A stretch of 64,000 bases of DNA, from contig NZ_JAMYJR010000013.1 in assembly GCF_024137025.1 (NCBI RefSeq), positions 372,001-436,000 of the forward strand. The letters are read 5' to 3'. Below the pieces are notes generated by a model. The model was given only the letters and a program-made list of their open reading frames with translations, was not told where the DNA came from and did not search any database. A program made the position numbers and the translations under genes. This document shows, in pieces, positions 7,644 through 16,300 of this stretch (its first letter is position 1; each line of letters begins with the position of its first letter). Source of the DNA: Paractinoplanes aksuensis. Its GTDB lineage: Bacteria > Actinomycetota > Actinomycetes > Mycobacteriales > Micromonosporaceae.

Positions 7644-9473
7644 GTGCAGCAGAGAGCGAGAGTCACCGCGGCCGACATCGCCCGCCTGGCCGGCGTGGGC
7701 CGCGCCGCCGTCAGCAACTGGCGCAAGCGGTACGACACGTTCCCGCCCCCGGTCGGCGGCACCGCCGCCAGCCCCCAGTTCGACCTCGACGACATCGAGC
7801 GCTGGCTGGCCGACCAGGGCAAACTCCCCGCCGTAGCCGACGAGGACCGCCTCTGGCGCAGCCTCCTGGCCGCCGCCGGCGACCCCGCCGAGGCCCTCGC
7901 CGTGGCCGGCGACCACCTGCTGGGGCGCAAACAGCTGCCGTACGAGGACCTCCGAGCCCTACTGGATGCGCTGGCCCCCAACGAGCCGAGCGCGGCACTG
8001 GAGGCGCTGTGGACCCGGTTCGCCGACCTACCTGGCCAGCGCGCCGTGACCACCCCGGATGCGCTCGCCGACCTGATGGTGAGCCTGGCCGCCGTACGCA
8101 ATGGAACGGTCTTGGACCCGGCCTGTGGAACCGGCCGCCTGTTGCGTGCGGCGGTGCGCTCCGGAGCCACAACTCTCTACGGGCAGGACGTGGACGGCGC
8201 GGCCACCCGGCTGGCTTCGCTGTGGCTCACTGCCAACAACCTCGATGGCGAGATCCGTACGGGCGATTCGCTGCGCCACGACGCCTTCCCCGATCTCACC
8301 GTGGACGCGGTAGTTGGCAATTTGCCCTTTGGCCTCACGAACTGGGGCCACGAGGACCTCGGCTACGACCGCCGCTGGGAATTCGGCGTGCCCCCGCGCA
8401 CCGAGCCCGAGCTCGCCTGGGTGCAACACGCATTGGCCCACCTCGGGCCGGGCGGACGGGCGGTGCTGCTGATGCCCCCGTCTGCGGCGAGCAGGCGTGC
8501 TGGTCGCCGTATTCGCGCCGAGTTGCTGCGACGCGGTGCTGTCCAGTCGATCATCGCGTTGCCTCCTGGTGCTGCTGCGCCCCATGCGGTCGGCCTGCAC
8601 TTATGGGTGCTCTCGCGCGTGAGTGATCCGGCGCCTGAAGTGCGGCTGATCGATGCGTCCGCGCTGGAAATAGACGCAATTCTTGATGAGGTCGGCTATA
8701 GCGTTCCTGTGGTCGACCTTCTGGACGAGGAAGTCGACTTATCGCCTGGTCGGCGAGCGCCAGCCGCTGTCACGACCGGAGCTACATTCGCCGACGTGCT
8801 GGAGAGCCATAACCAGCTTCGAGCCGTTGTCGAGTCGCTTCAGCAGCTGGTTCCGTCTGCGATGACAGACGTTGAGGGGGGCTCCACGCCGCTCCCAACC
8901 GTGTCGGTCGGGGATCTGCTCAGGGCGGGCTCGGTGCAACTGCTGGGTCCGGTCCGGCCGACCCCAGGCGATCCATCAACGCAACGAGTCTGGACGGCGC
9001 CCGACATTCTGGTCGGGCGCCCGCCGACGGGCTCTGCTGACACCGCACTCTCGCCCGAAATTACCGTGCAACCAGGGGATATTGCGGTTCCCGTACTGGC
9101 TGACGCATTGACGGCCCGGGTCGTCGTTGAGAACGGGTTCCTGCTGGGCCGTGGCGTTCAGCTGTTGCGGTGCGACCCTCAGCTGCTCGACCCGTGGTTT
9201 CTGGCCGGCTATCTCCGCACGTCAGCCAACGAACGGCAGGCCAGCCGAGGGTCCGGAAGCAATCGCTTCGATCTGCGTCGCGCCCAGGTGCCGCGCATCC
9301 CGCTCGCCGAACAGCGACAGCATGGAGAGATCTTCCGCCAGATGCATCAATTCGACGATGCGGTACGTAAAGCCGCCGAACTCAGCAATGATTTCACCCG
9401 AAAGGCCGTTGACGGTCTGGCCGGTGGCCTGCTGGGCCTGGGTGAATGCATTGATGAAAGTTCCATCAGATAG
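7644..9473 (+). CDS. N-6 adenine DNA methylase, HTH-HsdM-HsdS-like fusion
   Basis: 609 residues from the GTG at 7644 (an in-frame ATG at 7626 is an alternative). An N-terminal helix-turn-helix (TAADIARLAGVGRAAVSNWR, about 6-27) resembles MerR/phage-type excisionase HTHs. The HsdM-like catalytic core has SAM motif I LDPACGTGRLL near 157 and motif IV GNLPFG near 224, a variant of the usual (N/D)PPF with the first Pro replaced by Leu. The last 200 residues look like one target-recognition half of an HsdS subunit, ending in IPLAEQRQHGEIFRQM, so modification and specificity functions are fused. It would methylate adenine in a specific DNA site. No HsdR is encoded nearby. It precedes the kinase by 80 bp and probably supplies self-marking for the operon downstream. 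Confidence 0.85.
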   Translation: MQQRARVTAADIARLAGVGRAAVSNWRKRYDTFPPPVGGTAASPQFDLDDIERWLADQGKLPAVADEDRLWRSLLAAAGDPAEALAVAGDHLLGRKQLPYEDLRALLDALAPNEPSAALEALWTRFADLPGQRAVTTPDALADLMVSLAAVRNGTVLDPACGTGRLLRAAVRSGATTLYGQDVDGAATRLASLWLTANNLDGEIRTGDSLRHDAFPDLTVDAVVGNLPFGLTNWGHEDLGYDRRWEFGVPPRTEPELAWVQHALAHLGPGGRAVLLMPPSAASRRAGRRIRAELLRRGAVQSIIALPPGAAAPHAVGLHLWVLSRVSDPAPEVRLIDASALEIDAILDEVGYSVPVVDLLDEEVDLSPGRRAPAAVTTGATFADVLESHNQLRAVVESLQQLVPSAMTDVEGGSTPLPTVSVGDLLRAGSVQLLGPVRPTPGDPSTQRVWTAPDILVGRPPTGSADTALSPEITVQPGDIAVPVLADALTARVVVENGFLLGRGVQLLRCDPQLLDPWFLAGYLRTSANERQASRGSGSNRFDLRRAQVPRIPLAEQRQHGEIFRQMHQFDDAVRKAAELSNDFTRKAVDGLAGGLLGLGECIDESSIR

Positions 9474-9553
9474 AAATATGGCTCCCGATAATCGGACGAC
9501 GGGTACGTCGCCGGGATCGGGCGGAACAAGGGGACGAGGAGGGGCCGGGCCGC

Positions 9554-10615
9554 ATGGCAATGGAGATGGCCGGCGAATACACCCTGGTTCGCAAGCTGGG
9601 ATCGGGCGGCATGGGGGACGTGTTCCTAGGCGTGTCGCCGACCGCCGACCAGGTTGCCGTCAAGAGGATCCACGGGCACCTGCTGGACGACATTTCCATG
9701 AAGCAGCGCTTCGCCTCGGAGGTCGAGAGTCTCAAGACGGTGTTCGGCTCGCGTGTGGCGCGTCTTGAAGACGCTGATCCGTACGCGGAACCGCCGTGGC
9801 TCGCTGTTGAGTACGTCGACGGGCTGACCCTGAAGCAGTACGTCGAGCAGCACGGGACCTTGCCGCTCGCCTCGACGGCGATGATCGGTGCCATGCTGGC
9901 CGAAGGTCTGGACAAGGTCCACCAGGCCGGCCTGCTGCACCGTGATCTCAAGCCGCAGAACCTCATCCTCGGGCAGCAAGGACCAGTCCTTATCGACTTC
10001 GGGCTGGCGACTCTGACCGAACGGGAGGACGGCGACGGGCACACTCAGACCGGCATGGTCGTGGGAACCCCGGCTTATATGGCGCCGGAACAGGCCCGCG
10101 GTGAGAAGGACTTGACCAGGGCCGTCGACGTCTATGCCTTGGGCGCCACGCTTGTGTACGCCCTCACCGGTCACACGCTCTATTCCCCGTCCCAGGGGAT
10201 GCTGCTATACCAGGTAGGTAACCCCGACGTCATGCCGGACCTGACCGGTGTTCCGCCTGAGATTTCTTCGCTGGCCAAAGCCATGTTGGCCGACGACGTC
10301 CAGTCGAGGCCGCTTCTCAGCGATGTCAGGGAGCGGCTGCTGCAAATCGCCACCGCCGACGGTCGTCCCGTGGCCACGATCCGGGCCGAGGTCGCCCTGG
10401 CTACGTTTCATCGGTCGCAGCTGGAAATTCCGGAAGAGCTGACCGATCCCGTACGGGAGACCGAGGACCCGATCGAAGAGACGCAGCCGCCACCGGCCGT
10501 GGTCGGGCCTGCCGTCACCCCTCCCGAGGAGCCGCCAAGCACTCCGGTGGAGGTCGACGTGACCTGGCTGATCGAGAAACTTCGCCGGCAGTACGCCCGC
10601 CGGTCGACATGGTGA
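9554..10615 (+). CDS. Cytosolic Ser/Thr protein kinase (Hanks type)
   Basis: 353 residues. The kinase domain covers about 5-265: glycine loop GSGGMGDVF, VAIK-type Lys in QVAVKRIHG, catalytic loop HRDLKPQN near 129, DFG near 147, and activation segment ending GTPAYMAPEQ. All catalytic residues are present, so it should phosphorylate Ser/Thr in partner proteins. The C-terminal 85 residues are Pro/Glu-rich and end in a basic helix. There is no transmembrane segment or PASTA domain, unlike PknB-type receptor kinases, so it acts in the cytosol. The helicase start lies 13 bp downstream, placing it in the same operon. In the Pgl/BREX type 2 system a kinase (PglW) accompanies a methylase and ATPase. 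By analogy this kinase may control the restriction machinery, though it is far shorter than PglW. Confidence 0.9.
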   Translation: MAMEMAGEYTLVRKLGSGGMGDVFLGVSPTADQVAVKRIHGHLLDDISMKQRFASEVESLKTVFGSRVARLEDADPYAEPPWLAVEYVDGLTLKQYVEQHGTLPLASTAMIGAMLAEGLDKVHQAGLLHRDLKPQNLILGQQGPVLIDFGLATLTEREDGDGHTQTGMVVGTPAYMAPEQARGEKDLTRAVDVYALGATLVYALTGHTLYSPSQGMLLYQVGNPDVMPDLTGVPPEISSLAKAMLADDVQSRPLLSDVRERLLQIATADGRPVATIRAEVALATFHRSQLEIPEELTDPVRETEDPIEETQPPPAVVGPAVTPPEEPPSTPVEVDVTWLIEKLRRQYARRSTW

Positions 10616-10628
10616 GAAGGGTTCACAC

Positions 10629-13397
10629 GTGAGCAGTGCAGACGCCCCGCTGGCACCCGGCGTCCGGGTTCTTGTCCGCGACGAGGAGTGGTTGGTCCGC
10701 GGCGTGCAGACCGACACCCCCGACGGCACGATGATCAAGGCGGTCGGGGTCTCCGAGTTCGTCCAGGACCTCGAGGCCACCTTCTTCACCGAGCTCGACG
10801 AAGTGCAGGCGATGCGGCCGGAGGAGACCGTGCTCGTGGCGGACACCTCGTCGCAGTTCCGGCAGAGCCGCCTCTTCCTGGAGGCCGTCCTGCGGCGCAC
10901 GCCGCTGCCGCGCTCCGAACGCGGGCTGGCCCTGGCCGACCGGTTCCTGCTCGACCCCCTGACCTACCAGCAACGCCCGGTCGAGCTGGCGCTCTCGGGC
11001 CTGCGCCCCCGCATCCTGCTGGCCGACGTGGTCGGCCTCGGCAAGACGCTGGAGATCGGGCTGATCTTGGCCGAGCTGATCCGGCGCGGGCGCGGCGAGC
11101 GCATCCTGGTCGTGTCGCCGCAACAGGTGCTCGAGCAGTTCCAGCGCGAGCTGTGGACCCGCTTCTCGATCCCGCTCGTCCGGCTCGACTCGGTCGGCAT
11201 CCAGCGGATTCAGCAGGAGATCCCGGCCGGGCGCAATCCGTTCACCTACTTCAAGCGGGCCATCATCTCGGTCGACACCCTCAAGGACGCCGGGCAGTTC
11301 GGCCACCACCTCGACGCGATCGACTGGGACGCCGTCGTCATCGACGAGTCGCACAACCTGATCAACAAGGGCACTAAGCGGAACGAGCTGGCCCAGCGGC
11401 TGGCTCGTAAGACTGACGCCCTGCTGCTGGCGAGCGCGACCCCGCACAACGGCGACAAGGAGTCTTTCGCCGAGCTGATCTCGCTGCTCGACCCGGCCGC
11501 GATCGCCGACAAGAAGAACTACGTGAAGAAGGACATCGAGCACCTCTACCTGCGGCGCACGAAGATCAGCCCGGAGGTGCGCGACCAGATCGGCGACCGC
11601 TGGGCCGACCGCGGCCCTTCAGTTCCCGTGCAGTGCGCCGCTGGGCCGCTGGAGGAGGAGGTCTTCCGGGAGCTCACCGAGACCTGGATGACGGGCAAAT
11701 GGAGTGACGAGCCGGTCCGTGGCCAGCATCGGCTGTTCCCGTACACGCTGCTGAAGGCTTTTCTCTCCTCCCACAAGGCGCTCGCCTCGACCGTCGCCAA
11801 GAGGCTCGCCAAGAAGGACCTGGGCCCGACCGAGTCTGCGAGCCTCGAGCAGCTGGCGGGCCTGGTCGCCGCGATCGAGGATGACAATTCGACGAAGCTG
11901 AACCAGTTGGTGGCCGAGCTGAAGACGATCGGGGTGGGCCCGCGCAGCAAGACACGGGCGGTCGTCTTCTCCGAGAGCGTGCCGACTTTGAAGTGGCTGG
12001 CCGAGGTCCTGCCAGGACGGCTCGGCTTCGGACCTGACGCGGTCCGTGTCCTGCACGGCGGGGTCACCGATACCGAGGAACAACAGATCCTCCAGGACTT
12101 CGAGCTTGAGGGCAGCAGCGTACGGCTGCTGGTCACCGGCGACGTGGCATCCGAAGGCGTCAACCTGCACCGCCAATGCCATCAGCTGATCCACTTCGAC
12201 ATCCCGTGGAGCTTGATCCGGATCGAGCAGCGCAACGGCCGTGTCGACCGCTACGGCCAGCAGCACCGGCCGGAATTCCGGGCGCTCATCCTCACCTCGC
12301 AGGTGACAAACGCGAAGGATGACAACACCGTCGCCGCCAAACTCCTCGTTCGTGAAGCGAACGTGCATCGCAGCCTGGGCAGCGTCGAAGCCGCCATCGG
12401 CATCCATGACGCCGAGGCCGAGGAGGACCGGCTCGTCAAGGACTTGCTCGAAGGCAAGACGGTCGACGAATCGTACGAGCAAGGGTTTGAGGTCGACGTG
12501 CTCGCCGACCTGATGGCTGGCGTCGGCGAGACCTCGGCCGTGGCCGACGTCCCCGTCGCACGGGTGCCCAAACTGTTCGCCTCCACCAGCGAGTTCGTCG
12601 AGGCCGCGCTGCGCGAGCTCTACGACAACCGGCCCGAGGACGCCATCGACCTGCGCCGGGAGAAAGAGCTGACCACGTTCCTGGCCCCGGACGACCTGGT
12701 CTATCGGCTCTCCGACCTGCCGAAGTCCTATCTGCAGGCGCACCGTGAAGGCGACAAGTTGCGGCTGAAGGTGACCTTCGACCGCAAGCTGGCCCAGCGC
12801 AAGCTCGACGAGGCCCGGCAGGCCAAGACCTCCAGCTGGCCCGGCATCGCCTTCCTGAGCGACGTCCACCCGATGATCGACTGGCTCGTCGACAAGGTCC
12901 TCATGCGCTTGGGGCGGCAGCAGGCGCCGGTGCTCACCGCTGACGTGCCCGGCCCCGTCTTTCTCGTGCAGGGTGTCTATGCGAACAAGCTCGGCCAGCC
13001 GACCGTCGTCGAGTGGATGGCCGTGTCCGGCCTGCCCGGCCTCGGAACCGTGCGGCCGATGGACGAGGTGCTCGCTGGTGCGGGGGTCGGCCCGAAAATG
13101 GTGAACCGGGCCGAGTCGGTGCCGCTGCAGCCCCTCCAGAAGATGGTCCCGGCCGCCGTCGCTTCGGCGCGCGACTATCTGGCCGGCCGGCGGGCCGAGT
13201 GGGAGAAGACCAACGCCGAGCCGCTGGACGCCTACCGCGCCAAGCTCGCCGATTTCAGCAAGGCCAGCCTGTTCAGTAAGCGCGTCGAAGGCACCGTCCG
13301 TGAGCAGAACGACCTGGTCGACCGTCTCGAAACGGTGCCCGACCCGCTGCTGCGGGTCCTCGCCGTCCTCGTCAAGCCCGGAGAGGGTGCCGCATGA
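10629..13397 (+). CDS. SNF2/RapA-like helicase, DrmD-like
   Basis: 922 residues. Superfamily 2 helicase motifs are in order: motif I ADVVGLGKTLEIG near 130, motif II VIDESHN near 238, motif III SATPHNGDKESF near 270, and motifs V/VI GDVASEGVNL and IRIEQRNGRVDRYGQ near 505-540. The VGLGKT and ESHN forms put it with RapA-type SNF2 translocases, the class used by DISARM DrmD. It should translocate on double-stranded DNA using ATP. The C-terminal 350 residues are alpha-helical with no motif I recognise. Its last codons overlap the ATG of the large methylase by 4 bp, a strong sign that helicase and methylase are made together. DrmD identity is by domain type and neighbourhood, not by alignment. 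Confidence 0.85.
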   Translation: MSSADAPLAPGVRVLVRDEEWLVRGVQTDTPDGTMIKAVGVSEFVQDLEATFFTELDEVQAMRPEETVLVADTSSQFRQSRLFLEAVLRRTPLPRSERGLALADRFLLDPLTYQQRPVELALSGLRPRILLADVVGLGKTLEIGLILAELIRRGRGERILVVSPQQVLEQFQRELWTRFSIPLVRLDSVGIQRIQQEIPAGRNPFTYFKRAIISVDTLKDAGQFGHHLDAIDWDAVVIDESHNLINKGTKRNELAQRLARKTDALLLASATPHNGDKESFAELISLLDPAAIADKKNYVKKDIEHLYLRRTKISPEVRDQIGDRWADRGPSVPVQCAAGPLEEEVFRELTETWMTGKWSDEPVRGQHRLFPYTLLKAFLSSHKALASTVAKRLAKKDLGPTESASLEQLAGLVAAIEDDNSTKLNQLVAELKTIGVGPRSKTRAVVFSESVPTLKWLAEVLPGRLGFGPDAVRVLHGGVTDTEEQQILQDFELEGSSVRLLVTGDVASEGVNLHRQCHQLIHFDIPWSLIRIEQRNGRVDRYGQQHRPEFRALILTSQVTNAKDDNTVAAKLLVREANVHRSLGSVEAAIGIHDAEAEEDRLVKDLLEGKTVDESYEQGFEVDVLADLMAGVGETSAVADVPVARVPKLFASTSEFVEAALRELYDNRPEDAIDLRREKELTTFLAPDDLVYRLSDLPKSYLQAHREGDKLRLKVTFDRKLAQRKLDEARQAKTSSWPGIAFLSDVHPMIDWLVDKVLMRLGRQQAPVLTADVPGPVFLVQGVYANKLGQPTVVEWMAVSGLPGLGTVRPMDEVLAGAGVGPKMVNRAESVPLQPLQKMVPAAVASARDYLAGRRAEWEKTNAEPLDAYRAKLADFSKASLFSKRVEGTVREQNDLVDRLETVPDPLLRVLAVLVKPGEGAA

Positions 13398-16300
13398 ACC
13401 TCGAATCGCTGACCAACCGCGGCGAATACCTGTCCGCGCACTACCTGGCCGAGGTGCTGCCGACCGCCATCAAGGGGACGCTGCTCAAGCGCTGGGCCGA
13501 GGAGGAGAAGGCCGACCGGGAGACCCCGCGTGCGGCCCTGCGCAAGCGCCGTCGCGCCTATCTGGACGCCAAGGCCGAGCTGAGCGATCAGGAGTTCTTC
13601 GACCCCGAGCGGCTACGCAAGCACAACCTCGAAATGCTCAGAGCCTTCGGGTACGACCCCCAGCCGCAGACGCTGACCGTGGAGCGCGCCGGCCAGGAGT
13701 ACGAGATCCCGGTCGCCCACGCCGAGACCAGCACCGGCCACGGTATCGTCGCGCTGCACTGCGGCTGGGCGGTCGACGCCGACGCCGCCCAGGACGCGAC
13801 CGACGCGGGTCGGCTGATCGACGAGGTGTCGCTCGGTTCGAACGAAAAGATCCAGACCGGGGCCAAGCTGGCCTCCTGGCTGTTTGCCGCCCCCAACCCA
13901 CCGCGCTACGTGTTGCTGCTCAACGGCGGTGTGGTCACCCTGGCCGACAAGACGGTGTGGGGCGAGGGCCGCTACCTGTCGGTCAGCCTGGACCTCGCCT
14001 ACGGCCGCAACGACGACAAGGAACTGGACGTCATCGCGGCCCTGTTCGGCGCCGACTCGCTGCGGCCACCGGCCGAGGGCGGCACCGAGGAACTGGCCGA
14101 ACTGGTCAACGGCTCCCGGCAGCACGCCGTCGGCGTCTCCAGCGACCTGCGCGAGGGCCTGCGCGTCTCGGTCGAGCTCATCGCGAACGAGGTCCTCGAC
14201 CAGATCCGTGCAGCCGGGCACCAGCCGCAGGACGTCATGGAACTCGACGCGCTGGCCAAGGAGCTCGGACGTGAGTCGCTGCGCTACCTCTACCGCATCC
14301 TGTTCCTGCTCTACGCCGAGGCCCGCCCCGAGCTCGGCGTGCTACCGGTCAAGGACCCCGAATACGTCGAGGGATACAGCCTGGACCGCCTCGGCGACCT
14401 CATCTCGCGGCGGCTCGCCCCCTCGGCCGAGGGCGGGTATCACCTGTATGAGTCGCTCGATCTGCTCTTCAAGATGGTCAACGAGGGCCACCGCCCGCGC
14501 GGCGGCGCGGAAACAGGGGAGAAGGCCAGCGAGGGCGTCGGGCTGCGCTTCGAGCCCATGAAGTCCGACCTGTTCCTGCCCGAGTTCACGAAGCTCATCG
14601 GCCGGCTGATTCCCCTGCCCGGCAGCGACCCCGACGACGAGAACGGCCCCAAGCTCGACACCCGCCTGCGCAACGCCACCCTCTACCAGGTGCTGCGCCG
14701 CCTCATGCTCAGCAAGGGCAGCCGGAAGGGACGAGGCGGTTTCATCTCGTACGCCCAGTTGGGGATCAACCAACTCGGCGCGGTCTACGAGGGCCTCATG
14801 TCCTACACGGGATTCGTCGCCACCGAGACCCTGTACGAGGTGGCCAAGGGCGGCGACCCGAAGGACGGCTCGTGGATGATCCCGGCGTCCAAGGTCGACG
14901 AATACGACGACTCAGTGTTCGTGGAGAAGGAGAACGCGTACACCGGCGTTCGTAGCCGGGTGACTTACAAGCCGGGCCAGTTCGTGTACCGGCTCGCGGG
15001 TCGGGACCGGCAGACCAGCGCGTCGTACTACACGCCGCAGTCGCTGACCAAGGTGACCGTGCAGCTAGCGCTGAAGTACCGCCTCGAAGAGGAAGAGGGA
15101 GAGAAGACTCCGGCGCGCAAGCTGCTCGACTGGACCATCTGCGAGCCGGCGCTGGGGTCGGGAGCCTTCCTCAACGAGGCCATCAATCAGGTTGCAGCCA
15201 AGTATTTGCAGCTGCGCCAGAAGGAGTTGAAGGTCAGCCTCGACCCGGAGCAGTATCACGAGGAACTGCAGAAGGTTAAGGCCTACATCGCGCTGCACAA
15301 TTGCTACGGCGTCGACCTCAACCGCACGGCGGTCGAGCTGGCCGAAGTGTCGCTGTGGCTGAACGTCATGCACGCCGGCTTGCAGGCCCCGTGGTTCGGC
15401 CTGCACCTGCAACGAGGAAACTCGCTGATCGGCGGTGGGCGGCGCCTCTACACCGCGGCCCAGCTAGCCGATAAGTCGTGGCTGACGACGGCCCCGCAAG
15501 ACAAGCCGTTCCGCGACGGCCCGATCGACGAGGGCACGATTCACCACTTCCTGCTGCCGGCCGATGGGTGGGGAGCGGTCGCGGGCGAGAAGGAAGCCCG
15601 CGAGCTGGCCCCCGACGAGACGGAACGCCTGAAGAAGTGGCGCACCGCCATGAAGCGCGTCCCGTCCACCAAGGGCTCGCGCGGCAAGCCCTCCCAGGTG
15701 GCTCGGCTGCAGGCCCTGTCCCGCCGCGTCGAGTTCCTGTGGGACTTGGTGCAGCAGCGCCTCAAAATCTCCGAACAGGAGATCCGCCGAGACATCAAGG
15801 TCTGGGGCGCCGAGGATCTCCCTCCGGTCAACGACGCCGTCCCGCGCGAAAAGATCATGAAAGACCTGACCGAGCCCGGTACGCCGTACTGGCGCCTGAA
15901 GATCCTGATGGACACCTGGTGTGCGTTGTGGTTCTGGCCGCTGGACAAGGTAGGCCTGCTCGACGGAAGCGACCCCGAGAAGTACCCATCCAACCCGGTC
16001 GAGGTCACATACGTCCGCGAGGAGCCAGAGTTCGAGGAGCCGGCGTCCTACGAGATCGCGGACATCTTCGGCCAGGTCCAGCCCCAACAAACCAAGCTGC
16101 CCACGAAGGCCACCGGCGGCACCCGCAAAATGACCTTTGCCCACGAACTAAGCAAGCAGGTTCCACTTGCTAGCCTCGAAGACTGGCTGACCTTCACAGA
16201 AGCTGTTGTTGGCCGCCGTGATCTCGATGACGACGCCCAGCACTTCTACGGCCGAAGCTTTGCCAGTCTCGAAGAGATGAGTGAGTTCGAAGAGCGACTA

